A DNA stretch of 64,000 nt from Kallipyga gabonensis (GTDB taxonomy: Bacteria; Bacillota; Clostridia; Tissierellales; Peptoniphilaceae), in NCBI RefSeq assembly GCF_001286805.1, contig NZ_CXYV01000002.1, positions 930,001-994,000 on the forward strand, written 5' to 3'. Positions within the stretch are counted from its first letter, which is position 1. Every line of letters starts with the position of its first letter. The position numbers and the translations under genes are program-made. The notes below the pieces were generated by a model. That model was not told the origin of the DNA. It did not search any database and saw nothing but the letters and a program-made list of their open reading frames with translations. Shown here piece by piece: positions 19,577 through 27,791 of the stretch.

Positions 19577-19617
19577 AAAATGCCCAATCCGTTGATTTCA
19601 ATGGATTGGGCATTTTT
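19577..19617 (+). terminator. Terminator of tRNA-Ala
   Basis: Thirteen-base-pair stem AAATGCCCAATCC/GGATTGGGCATTT followed by T residues, starting eight bases after the tRNA. Confidence 0.9.
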
Positions 19618-19791
19618 CAATGCTTTCAGCCGTTTTCTTGTCTTCGTTAAAGCCCGTTAGATCGCCGTATTTCTGTATCAATTAAGGCAACAAATTTTCC
19701 AGGTCTTTTTCGTAGAGTGTGAGCGAATAAATAGCCGGGTCATAGAAGACTCCTTGTCATAAAAGATAGTCTAGAAGAGTTGGGTATATAA

Positions 19792-20001
19792 AATACCATC
19801 ATCCCACCTGGCTTAGATGTCACAACTAAGGCAGTTGTATCATTCTTACAGGTTATAACAAAGTGCGGTCAAGTGGGGATGCCTTTCATTCATGATCTGA
19901 TGAAAGAAGAAATGGATGAGGAAAGACTTAAGGAGATTGCCCTTGATTCGATTGCCCTGGAAAAGGAAGCCGGTCATTCAAAACCTGACCGGATATATTG
20001 A
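19792..20001 (+). pseudogene. Possible C-terminal remnant of an unidentified enzyme
   Basis: The stretch 19618-19942 has no convincing gene. One frame without a start codon (19792-20001, 69 codons) reads like real protein: VVSFLQVITKCGQVGMPF, then EEMDEERLKEIALDSIALE. It vaguely recalls the C-terminus of iron-dependent alcohol/glycerol dehydrogenases, but I cannot assign it. It overlaps the first codons of the next gene in another frame. It is either a relic of a gene lost next to the tRNA or a chance open frame. Confidence 0.25.
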
Positions 20002-20581
20002 GAAGAAATATGGCTCCGGCTACCGTCTTCTCCATGAGGGGGTCCTGAATTCTTTTCCCATTCGGTCCATGGACCGCTTTCAGGCAAGAAATCACTGTTC
20101 CCTGGCTTCTCTGACCGGCATATTTCAATATTACCGGGATCGGGGGTTCACGGGGATCCCCGGGGACGAAGACCGGGTCTTTCAGGATCTACTGACTCAT
20201 GCTCGATCGGATTTTTACTATTTTCCATGGATGGGGACCAGTCCCTTCTTCATCCCTTCTTTGGCCACATGGGCCTGGAGGACTTACGGCTATCGGGGGA
20301 AAGCACAGAGCCTCTTTCGATTTAAGAAGCCTGAAGCTCTTTTTGATACGATCAGAAAAGAAATTGATGGTGACCGTCCCCTTATTATGAATTTTGTGGC
20401 CGGAGCCTACCGAAAGCATACGGTGACCTGCATGGGCTACCGGTCCTATATGAACGGAGGAAGAAAACTCTTCTTTGCCCTTGTTGCGGATAACTGGTCC
20501 AACCAAGTCCGCTATGTGGATTTGCAGGAATTGGGACCCCGAGGGTTCTTTCTCTTTTCGTTGACGACGATCAAACCGTAA
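19943..20581 (+). CDS. Papain/C39-like fold protein, intracellular
   Basis: About 212 aa, no signal peptide or membrane helix. The segment ARNHCSLASLTGIFQYY gives a candidate nucleophilic Cys at a helix start. YRKHTVTCMGY gives the His and LVADNWSN the Asp/Asn, which is the order of the C39-like papain fold. The start is probably TTG 19943, because AAGGAG lies seven bases before it; the ATG at 19916 has no such site. The substrate is unknown. A DUF1232 gene follows after 42 bases. It is one of three papain-fold proteins in this window. Confidence 0.6.
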   Translation: MIRLPWKRKPVIQNLTGYIEKKYGSGYRLLHEGVLNSFPIRSMDRFQARNHCSLASLTGIFQYYRDRGFTGIPGDEDRVFQDLLTHARSDFYYFPWMGTSPFFIPSLATWAWRTYGYRGKAQSLFRFKKPEALFDTIRKEIDGDRPLIMNFVAGAYRKHTVTCMGYRSYMNGGRKLFFALVADNWSNQVRYVDLQELGPRGFFLFSLTTIKP

Positions 20582-20623
20582 TGGAAGCTGGAAAGACAAG
20601 ATAAAAAAATAGTGAGGAGTCAA

Positions 20624-21139
20624 ATGAATAAATATATACGAAGAGCCGCCTATCTCATGAAAAATAAAACCCGGATTCAAGAGGTAACCCGGGAAGCCTT
20701 GGGTTTGGTTACTTCCAAAAGGAAGCTTGGCCAGGTAAAGGGGGAAGTCCTCCTGATGATCGACCTTATCCACGATGCTGTTTTTGGAAAGTATAAGGGC
20801 TGGTCTAAAAAGAATGTGATCTTAGCCCTGGGTGCATTGATTTACCTCATTTCACCCATTGACCTTGTCCCTGATTTTATCATCGGTCTAGGCTTTGGGG
20901 ATGATCTTGCAGTGATTGCCTGGGCCTTTGCGAAGTTATCTTTGGAGCTCAAACGTTATGTGGCCTGGAGGCGGGACCAGGGGAATCCTGTCCAAGACAC
21001 TTCTTTTCAAGAAGATTTAGTCGAAGAGGATTTCAAAAAATACAAGATTAATGAAGAGGAGTGGACCTATGACCCTGAAGATGATCTGACGGGTCAGGAA
21101 GATGAGGTTCAATACCGAGTGAGCGAAGATGACCTATAG
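20624..21139 (+). CDS. DUF1232 (YkvA-like) membrane protein
   Basis: 171 aa. The DUF1232 core is clear: helix ILALGALIYLISPIDLVPDFI followed by GLGFGDDLAVIAWAFAKL. The rest is charged, with a very acidic C-terminus (about 130-171). Function of the family is unknown. ATG 20624 has GAGGAG upstream. The terminator hairpin at 21206 closes this unit. Confidence 0.82.
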   Translation: MNKYIRRAAYLMKNKTRIQEVTREALGLVTSKRKLGQVKGEVLLMIDLIHDAVFGKYKGWSKKNVILALGALIYLISPIDLVPDFIIGLGFGDDLAVIAWAFAKLSLELKRYVAWRRDQGNPVQDTSFQEDLVEEDFKKYKINEEEWTYDPEDDLTGQEDEVQYRVSEDDL

Positions 21140-21205
21140 TATAGGGCTTTCAGGCAACCACTAAATGTGGTATTATTTTTCAGAATGACACGAAATCTCG
21201 TAATG

Positions 21206-21244
21206 AAATCCAGGATCCGGTCTTTCGGACCTGGATTTTTTTCG
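21206..21244 (+). terminator. Strong terminator hairpin immediately before nrdG
   Basis: Stem AAATCCAGG...CCTGGATTT with inner TCCG/CGGA and one bulged A, followed by a T-run to about 21243. It stands only 14 bases before the nrdG ATG, with the nrdG ribosome site (AAAGGGGATAGG) directly after the T-run, so no promoter fits between hairpin and gene. Confidence 0.85.
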
Positions 21245-21257
21245 AAAGGGGATAGGA

Positions 21258-21944
21258 ATGGCCATTGTTGGTTTCCAATCGACAACCTTGTTGGATTTTC
21301 CCGGGAAAATGGCCTGTACGGTCTTTTTGGCGGGCTGTCAGTTTCGCTGCCCCTGGTGTCATAACTGGGAACTGATTGATGGCCGCCCTCTTACTGCGAT
21401 GCCGGTAGAAGATTTGGCCGCTTTCTTAAAAAAGCGAAAGGGACTTTTGGAAGGAGTTTGTTTCACCGGTGGGGAACCCCTCATGGCCCGGGAACTGGAG
21501 AGTTTGATGGGATTAGCCAAGCGGGAGGGGTATGCGGTAAAGCTGGATACCAATGGCCTTCTGACTGACCGACTCCAAAACCTGGTCGGCCGGGGCCTGG
21601 TTGATTATGTGGCCATGGACATTAAAAACTGCCCTAACCGCTATGCTGAGACAGTCGGTTTGAAACAACTCAATATGGAAGGGATTGAAGAATCCGTTCG
21701 TTTTCTCATGTCCGGGCCGGTAGATTATGAATTCCGTACCACCGTAATCGAGCAATTCCATGACGAAGAAGGAATCCGAGCCATGGGGGAGTGGTTGTCC
21801 GGGGCTGACCGGCTTTTTCTCCAAGCCTTTGAGATGACGGATCATGTGCCGGATCGGAGCTTGGCCCCACCCGGACGGGAGAAAATCCAGCTCTACCGGA
21901 AGCTTTTAGCCGCTCATATTGGTAAGGTTGAGGTTAGAAATTGA
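21258..21944 (+). CDS. nrdG: Anaerobic ribonucleotide reductase activase
   Basis: 228-aa radical-SAM enzyme that installs the glycyl radical on NrdD. The CxxxCxxC cluster is in LAGCQFRCPWCHN, followed by GGEPLMA and a TNGLL strand; it resembles the NrdG2-type activases. It stands directly upstream of nrdD on the same strand but is separated from it by the NrdR-box region, so nrdD can be transcribed on its own. A terminator-like hairpin sits in its leader. Cytoplasmic. Confidence 0.9.
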   Translation: MAIVGFQSTTLLDFPGKMACTVFLAGCQFRCPWCHNWELIDGRPLTAMPVEDLAAFLKKRKGLLEGVCFTGGEPLMARELESLMGLAKREGYAVKLDTNGLLTDRLQNLVGRGLVDYVAMDIKNCPNRYAETVGLKQLNMEGIEESVRFLMSGPVDYEFRTTVIEQFHDEEGIRAMGEWLSGADRLFLQAFEMTDHVPDRSLAPPGREKIQLYRKLLAAHIGKVEVRN

Positions 21945-21964
21945 TAAAACCCTAGTTTTTTACT

Positions 21965-22020
21965 CGTCTATATATAGTATAATAATATTAATGTTGATAT
22001 TATAGACACTATATATGGTG
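21965..22020 (+). promoter_or_regulatory. Two NrdR boxes and -10 element upstream of nrdD
   Basis: Box 1 at 21965-21980 has the core CTATATATAG (21968-21977); box 2 at 22005-22020 reads CACTATATATGGTG. Both match the NrdR consensus (acaCwATATaTwGtgt). Their centres are 41 bases apart, close to four helical turns, so a repressor could bind both on one face. A perfect TATAAT (21978-21983) overlaps the edge of box 1, which fits repression of nrdD when ATP/dATP-loaded NrdR binds. Confidence 0.8.
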
Positions 22021-22095
22021 CTATACTCTTGCTTTTCCCTTTATTTCAGCCTATACTACTTTTGTAGCGTTTTTTATGAGAAAAGGGGGATAGCT

Positions 22096-23892
22096 ATGCC
22101 AGAGAAAGATAGAAATAACCTACTCGATGTAAAAAAGCAGGTTGAAGATTACTTAGGAATTAATGATTGGCGGGTGAAAGAGAATTCTACGGTCACCTAT
22201 TCTGTGGGGGGACTGATTCTTTCCAATTCCGGTACGGTGACCGCCAATTATTGGTTAAATGAGGTTTATGACGAAGAGATTGCCCAGGCTCATCGTTCCG
22301 GGGCTATCCATATCCACGATCTTTCCATGTTAACCGGCTATTGTGCTGGCTGGTCCCTGCGTCAGCTCATTTTAGAGGGCCTGGGGGGAGTACCCGGGAA
22401 GATCTCCTCTTCTCCGGCTAAACACCTCTCCACCCTTTGTAACCAGATGGTCAATTTTTTGGGCATCATGCAAAATGAGTGGGCCGGAGCTCAGGCGTTT
22501 TCCTCTTTCGATACCTATCTAGCTCCCTTCGTTCGCGTGGATTCCCTTTCTTATCACGAGGTTAAGCAGTCCATCCAGTCTTTTGTCTATGGTGTTAATA
22601 CGCCATCCCGCTGGGGAACCCAGGCACCCTTTTCGAATATCACGCTTGACTGGACCGTGCCCAAGGATTTGGAAAAAGATCCGGCCATTGTCGGCGGAGA
22701 GTTTATGGACTTTACCTATGGCGATCTTCAAGCAGAGATGGATATGGTCAATAAGGCCTTCATCGAAATCATGATCGAAGGAGATGCCGAGGGACGGGGC
22801 TTCCAATACCCCATCCCCACCTACTCCATCACCAGGGATTTCGACTGGTCGGATAGCGAAAATAACCGCCTCCTTTTTGAAATGACGGCTAAATACGGCA
22901 CTCCCTATTTCTCCAACTATGTCAATTCGGATATGGATCCCTCGGACGTTCGGTCCATGTGTTGTCGTTTACGCTTAGATCTGAGAGAGCTTCGGAAAAA
23001 GTCCGGCGGTTTCTTCGGGGCCGGGGAGTCCACCGGTTCCATCGGTGTAGTCACCATCAATCTCCCCAGGATTGCCTATTTAGCCAGGGACGAACAGGAT
23101 TTTTATCAGCGTCTGGAAAGTCTCATGGACATTGCCGCCCGGTCTTTGAAGATGAAAAGAGACTTCGTGACTGGCCTTTTGGAAGCGGGCCTCTACCCCT
23201 ATACCAAGCGTTATCTGGGCACCTTCGCCAACCACTTTTCCACCATTGGCTTGATCGGAATGAATGAGGTTGGCTTGAATGCCTCCTGGATCCGGAAAGA
23301 TCTTTTGGATGTCGAGACGCAAGTATTTGCTGGAGAAGTGCTGGATTTCATGCGGAACCACCTGGTCCATTACCAGGAAGAATATGGTGACCTTTATAAT
23401 CTGGAGGCCACCCCGGCCGAGTCCACCACCTACCGCTTCGCCAAGCACGATAAGGAGGCCTTCCCGGATATTATTACAGCGAACGAAGGAGGAACTCCCT
23501 ACTACACCAACTCCTCTCACCTTCCGGTAGGAGCAACGGACGATCTTTTTGAAGCTTTGGAAATCCAGGATAATCTTCAGACCAAGTACACTTCAGGAAC
23601 GGTCTTTCATGCCTTTATTGGGGAGAAACTCCCCAACTGGAAGGCAGCCGCCCTCCTGGTGAAGAAGATTTCCGACAACTTCCGTCTGCCTTACTATACG
23701 ATTTCGCCAACTTATTCCATCTGCCCCAACCATGGTTATATCTCCGGTGAGCATTTCGACTGTCCGGAATGCGGGGAAAAAACCGAAGTCTATTCCCGGA
23801 TCACCGGCTACTACCGGCCCGTTCAGAACTGGAATGACGGAAAGGTTCAGGAATACAAGGATCGGAAGGAATATAAAAACTCTATTTTCTAG
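22096..23892 (+). CDS. nrdD: Anaerobic ribonucleoside-triphosphate reductase
   Basis: Class III glycyl-radical enzyme reducing NTPs to dNTPs. The ATG at 22096 (AAAAGGGGG upstream) gives 598 aa; an in-frame ATG at 22015 lies inside NrdR box 2 and encodes an unlikely hydrophobic leader. The catalytic region includes GYCAGWSLRQLI, the MCCRLRLD cysteines, and the zinc site CPNHG...CPECG. The radical Gly is in RITGYYRPV near the C-terminus. It begins directly with the catalytic domain: the usual N-terminal ATP-cone of about 90 residues is absent, so it lacks the standard allosteric activity switch. Confidence 0.95.
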   Translation: MPEKDRNNLLDVKKQVEDYLGINDWRVKENSTVTYSVGGLILSNSGTVTANYWLNEVYDEEIAQAHRSGAIHIHDLSMLTGYCAGWSLRQLILEGLGGVPGKISSSPAKHLSTLCNQMVNFLGIMQNEWAGAQAFSSFDTYLAPFVRVDSLSYHEVKQSIQSFVYGVNTPSRWGTQAPFSNITLDWTVPKDLEKDPAIVGGEFMDFTYGDLQAEMDMVNKAFIEIMIEGDAEGRGFQYPIPTYSITRDFDWSDSENNRLLFEMTAKYGTPYFSNYVNSDMDPSDVRSMCCRLRLDLRELRKKSGGFFGAGESTGSIGVVTINLPRIAYLARDEQDFYQRLESLMDIAARSLKMKRDFVTGLLEAGLYPYTKRYLGTFANHFSTIGLIGMNEVGLNASWIRKDLLDVETQVFAGEVLDFMRNHLVHYQEEYGDLYNLEATPAESTTYRFAKHDKEAFPDIITANEGGTPYYTNSSHLPVGATDDLFEALEIQDNLQTKYTSGTVFHAFIGEKLPNWKAAALLVKKISDNFRLPYYTISPTYSICPNHGYISGEHFDCPECGEKTEVYSRITGYYRPVQNWNDGKVQEYKDRKEYKNSIF

Positions 23893-23903
23893 ATTCAGAT
23901 CAT

Positions 23904-23938
23904 AAAAAATCCCCCTCTGAAACAGAGGAGGATTTTTT
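23904..23938 (+). terminator. Bidirectional terminator between nrdD and the DUF1002 gene
   Basis: ATCC-CCTCTG/CAGAGG-GGAT stem with an AAA loop, flanked by A6 on the left and T7 on the right, so it can serve both convergent genes. Confidence 0.85.
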
Positions 23939-23966
23939 TATGAAAAGAGGTAATGGTTGTAAATGC

Positions 23967-24935
23967 TTAGGAAAAGAGCCCTTGGAAGAAGTGAATGATG
24001 CCGTTAATGATGGACTGGAAGAAGCCAACCGCATCATCCTTGGTTTCAGGGGAGAGGTCATCCCAGGAGGATTTGACATTCTCCAGAAGCTTGCCTCCTT
24101 CGCTGACCAGCTTGTTGCCAAACCGGCTCAGGGCATCCTTCTGGTCCTGAGTAAGTTCAATTTGCGAGAACTGGTCCATGAGATTCTGGATTTCTTGGAT
24201 GTTGTCCTTGGTCAGGATGCCGTTTAAGTTGTAGTTATTGACGACATTATTGATGATTTGACCGATTTGATCTCCGTTAATCGTTCCGTTGTTCTCGTTC
24301 TTGAAGTTGGAGATTTGTCCTTTGATTTCAGCAATGGCGGCATTTAACTGGTCATCGGAGAAGTCGGACTTTTTCTCATTTTCCTTGGAAATTTGGGAGG
24401 TGACTTCCAGTTCCTTCTGGGCTACTTTGACCTTGTCTTCGCTGAGTTCGCCGGAGGTTCCCTTAAAGGCCTTATAGACACCGGCCAGGGCACCGGATCC
24501 GTCAACAGCTTTGACAGAAGCTACAGTGATCTTCATGTTAACCGCTCCGGCAGTGATGGCGGCATTGGCATATTGGTTGGCGGTAATGGTGGTAATCGTC
24601 TTGGGTGTCGCAATCTCGACTTCCACACCATCCACCTTATCCGTGGGTTCCAGATAGACGGAAGAATAAACCTGGTAGTAGTGATAGTTGTCATGGAGGA
24701 GGCCGTTGAGCTCGTCGATGTTGACTTTCATGGTAATTAAGTCGGAATCGGGATTGGCAGGAACACCCAGTAGCTTAGCTGTTTCCTTGATTTGCTTATC
24801 CGTCAGGGACTCTCCATAGGCATAAACAGGCTGGTTGAGCTTTTCAGCACGGGCAATTTTACCCATGGGAAGGAGGACCATGACCATAGCCAGGGCCAGG
24901 GCTAAAATCTTTCTTCCTTGTATTTTCTTTGCCAT
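23967..24935 (-). CDS. DUF1002 secreted protein (YpuA-like)
   Basis: 322 aa with a cleavable signal peptide (about 1-30, ending ARA). The DUF1002 domain begins with VYAYGESLTDKQIKETAKLLGV and contains ANQYANAAITAGAVN. The C-terminal half (about 170-300) is rich in Gln, Asn and Lys and looks helical. Family function is unknown; exported or wall-associated location is inferred from the signal peptide. GAAAGGA precedes the ATG. Confidence 0.85.
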   Translation of the reverse strand: MAKKIQGRKILALALAMVMVLLPMGKIARAEKLNQPVYAYGESLTDKQIKETAKLLGVPANPDSDLITMKVNIDELNGLLHDNYHYYQVYSSVYLEPTDKVDGVEVEIATPKTITTITANQYANAAITAGAVNMKITVASVKAVDGSGALAGVYKAFKGTSGELSEDKVKVAQKELEVTSQISKENEKKSDFSDDQLNAAIAEIKGQISNFKNENNGTINGDQIGQIINNVVNNYNLNGILTKDNIQEIQNLMDQFSQIELTQDQKDALSRFGNKLVSEGGKLLENVKSSWDDLSPETKDDAVGFFQSIINGIIHFFQGLFS

Positions 24936-25056
24936 ATTTCATCCTTTCATTAAAAATGAGTTCTTCAAAGGGACGTAAATACATTTCGTGATCGTTTGAG
25001 TCTTACTTCAGTAATGATAGTCACCGGATTTGTTGAATTTATGGATACGGCGACAA

Positions 25057-25086
25057 TTGACAGGCTGAGATCGTCTTCATTATACT
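25057..25086 (+). promoter_or_regulatory. Sigma-A promoter of the Abi_2 gene
   Basis: -35 TTGACA (25057-25062), 18-base spacer, -10 TATACT (25081-25086). Transcription would start near 25093, leaving a very short leader before ATG 25110 or about 40 bases before ATG 25134. Confidence 0.75.
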
Positions 25087-25109
25087 GACCTTGAGCCAAG
25101 GAAAAAGAG

Positions 25110-26069
25110 ATGACCGAAGATAAGGGAGGACCTATGCAAAAAAGGAAGAAAAGTGGACAAAATTTAGACGTGGATCCGGCATTATATGGGATGATGAAGG
25201 CAGGATTGGTCGTTAACAACGATGAGTTTGCTCGTCAAGTCCTACAGGAGCTATCTGCCTTTCACCTCCAGGAATATGGTCGTCCTTTTTATCATATGAA
25301 CCAAAGAAGGTATGAAGAGGGTACGACGTTTGAGGAGGTCTACCAGGTTTACCGGGCTGACCGTTTTTGTAAGAATTTTCTCTTTGATTTTCTTGCGGAA
25401 ATTGAGGTACAGCTTCGAATGGTATTAGCCCAGGTTCACCAGGAGGCTTATGGGAATTTTGGCTATCTGGATGTGGAGAATTTTGAAAATGTTCAATACC
25501 ACGCCTCCTTTTTGAACGATGTCCACCAGGAGGCCGAGCGAGGGAATGAGCCCTTTGTCAGTCATGCAAAGCGAAATCATGGCGATGATTTTCCCATCTA
25601 TATTGCGGTTGAGTTACTGACCTTTGGGGGTCTCTCCCAACTCTATCGTAATTTTCTCCCCCAAGAGAAGGAAAGGGTAGCCGCTTTTTACGGCATGGAA
25701 GATGGGGAAGCCCTCTACTCCTATATCCATTCACTCACCTTCATCCGAAACACCTGTGCCCATCACGGACGTTTATCCAACCGGTCTTTTCCGGATCCTT
25801 GCATTATTTTAGAGGAAGACAGGAAACGGCTGGAAGAGGATAATCCCGGTTTTGAAGTTGATTCTCAGACGCTTTTTTCCAATGTTGTAGCCATGTGTCA
25901 CCTCCTCCATTGGCGAAAAGCTCGTCCCCTAATTGAGCATTTTGACAAGCTCTTCCGGTCCTATCCGAACTTTCATCCGGACTGGATGGGCTTTCCCCCG
26001 GTATGGAAGAGAACCCTTCTTTCCATCAACGAAGACATTGACCAGGACGGTCAAGAGGAAGAATCCTGA
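25110..26069 (+). CDS. Abi_2 family abortive-infection protein (HEPN-type)
   Basis: 319 aa from ATG 25110, or 311 from ATG 25134, which has GGGAGG just upstream. The Abi_2 (AbiD/AbiF) hallmarks are visible: the early [13 protein letters not shown] segment, [15 protein letters not shown], and the C-terminal [13 protein letters not shown]. The last contains the RNxxxH motif of HEPN RNases (R213, H218). Proteins of this family arrest growth on phage infection, probably by RNA cleavage. No antitoxin gene or other defence gene is adjacent; it has its own promoter and lies just before fhs. Target and trigger are unknown. Confidence 0.85.
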   Translation: MTEDKGGPMQKRKKSGQNLDVDPALYGMMKAGLVVNNDEFARQVLQELSAFHLQEYGRPFYHMNQRRYEEGTTFEEVYQVYRADRFCKNFLFDFLAEIEVQLRMVLAQVHQEAYGNFGYLDVENFENVQYHASFLNDVHQEAERGNEPFVSHAKRNHGDDFPIYIAVELLTFGGLSQLYRNFLPQEKERVAAFYGMEDGEALYSYIHSLTFIRNTCAHHGRLSNRSFPDPCIILEEDRKRLEEDNPGFEVDSQTLFSNVVAMCHLLHWRKARPLIEHFDKLFRSYPNFHPDWMGFPPVWKRTLLSINEDIDQDGQEEES

Positions 26070-26080
26070 AAGGAGACAAC

Positions 26081-27760
26081 ATGAAAACGGATATTGAGCT
26101 TGCCCAGGAGGCGAAAAGCCTGCCCATCCAGGAGATCGCAGATGGTCTCGGAATCCCGGAACAATCACTGAACCCCTATGGTCGCGATAAGGCAAAGGTA
26201 TCCCACCAGCTTTTGAAAGACTGGGCAGATCGGAAAGACGGGAAGATGGTCCTGGTCACCGCTCTCCATCCCACCCCCTACGGGGAAGGCAAAACGACCG
26301 TTTCCGTCGGTTTAGCCGATGGACTCTCAAAAATCGGCAAGAAGGCCATGTTAGCCCTTCGTGAGCCCTCCTTAGGCCCCATTTTCGGCATTAAAGGCGG
26401 AGCAGCCGGCGGCGGCCATTCCCAAGTCGTCCCCATGGAGGATATCAACCTCCATTTCACCGGCGATTTTCATGCTATTGCCGCAGCAAACAACCTCTTA
26501 GCTGCTCTGATTGATAACCATATCCACCAGGGAAACGCCCTGGGCATTGATCCTACCCGGATTACCTGGAAACGCTGCATAGATATGAACGACCGGGCAC
26601 TTCGGAACATCGTAGTCGGTCTGGGCGGAGCCAGCCAAGGAACCCCTCGCGAGGACCACTACGACATCGTTGCCGCTTCCGAAATCATGGCTATCATCTG
26701 CCTGGCCCAGGATTTGGATGACCTCAAAGAGCGTTTGAGCCGGATTGTGATCGGCCAATCCTACGATAAAAAATACGTGACTGCCGGTGACCTTCAGGCC
26801 CAGGGGGCAATGGCCCTCCTGCTGAAGGATGTCCTGGATCCCAACCTGGTTCAGACCATTGAAAACACCCCGGCTTTTGTCCATGGCGGCCCCTTTGCCA
26901 ACATCGCCCATGGTTGCAACACGCTGACCGCCACTAAGCTGGGACGGAAGCTGGCGGATTACCTGGTCACGGAAGCCGGCTTCGGATCTGACCTGGGTGC
27001 GGAAAAATTTATCGACATCAAATGCCGTTTCGGCCAGATGAAGCCGGATGCCGTTGTCCTTGTCGCCACCATCCGGGCCCTGACCCACCACGGCGGACGG
27101 GTTAAGGGAGAGGAGTATTCCGGAGAAGAACTCTTGGCTTTTGAAGAAAAAGGCCTGGATAACCTCTTCCGTCACATTGAAAACCTCCAAACGGTCTTCC
27201 ACGTTCCCGTTGTTGTTGCCATTAATAAGTTCATCACTGACACTGATGAGGAAATCGCACTTTTGGAAGATAAGCTGGATGAAAAGGGCGTTTCCTATGC
27301 TCTTTCTGAAGGTTGGGAAAAGGGCGGCGAAGGCTGCATGGATTTAGCTCAAAAAGTGGTTCAAGTAGCCGACCAGCCCAGCGAAGATTTCTCCTTTGCT
27401 TATGAACTCGACCAGCCGATTAAGGAAAAGATGGAAGCCATCGCCAAGAAGATTTACCGGGCATCCGGTGTCATTTATACCAAGGAAGCTAACCGGAAGA
27501 TCAAAAAGTTGGAGAAGGAGGGCTATGGGAATTTACCCATTTGTGTAGCGAAGACCCAGTATTCTTTCTCTGATGATCAGGGTAAACTCAATGCACCGGA
27601 AGACTTCAAGATCACCATTCGTGAGGTCCGCCTGTCGGCCGGAGCCGGCTTTATCGTCATGCTGACCGGTGCTGTCATGACTATGCCCGGTCTGGGGAAG
27701 GAACCTGCCGCCCTCCGGATGGATGTGGATGAAGACGGTACGATCAAGGGCCTCTTCTAG
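26081..27760 (+). CDS. fhs: Formate--tetrahydrofolate ligase
   Basis: 559 aa, the normal length. It makes 10-formyl-THF from formate, THF and ATP, feeding one-carbon metabolism. The nucleotide loop [18 protein letters not shown], the [19 protein letters not shown] segment and [15 protein letters not shown] are diagnostic. GGAGACA precedes the ATG. It begins 12 bases after the Abi_2 gene and is followed by folC, so folate one-carbon genes cluster here; folD is at 56 kb. Confidence 0.98.
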   Translation: MKTDIELAQEAKSLPIQEIADGLGIPEQSLNPYGRDKAKVSHQLLKDWADRKDGKMVLVTALHPTPYGEGKTTVSVGLADGLSKIGKKAMLALREPSLGPIFGIKGGAAGGGHSQVVPMEDINLHFTGDFHAIAAANNLLAALIDNHIHQGNALGIDPTRITWKRCIDMNDRALRNIVVGLGGASQGTPREDHYDIVAASEIMAIICLAQDLDDLKERLSRIVIGQSYDKKYVTAGDLQAQGAMALLLKDVLDPNLVQTIENTPAFVHGGPFANIAHGCNTLTATKLGRKLADYLVTEAGFGSDLGAEKFIDIKCRFGQMKPDAVVLVATIRALTHHGGRVKGEEYSGEELLAFEEKGLDNLFRHIENLQTVFHVPVVVAINKFITDTDEEIALLEDKLDEKGVSYALSEGWEKGGEGCMDLAQKVVQVADQPSEDFSFAYELDQPIKEKMEAIAKKIYRASGVIYTKEANRKIKKLEKEGYGNLPICVAKTQYSFSDDQGKLNAPEDFKITIREVRLSAGAGFIVMLTGAVMTMPGLGKEPAALRMDVDEDGTIKGLF

Positions 27761-27791
27761 CTGTTGCGAGAGTAGATAGGTTGAATAAACC

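Noticed and set aside
24936-25056. Regulatory RNA upstream of the Abi_2 gene
   Set aside because: No stable hairpin series or terminator was visible between the DUF1002 start and the Abi_2 promoter.
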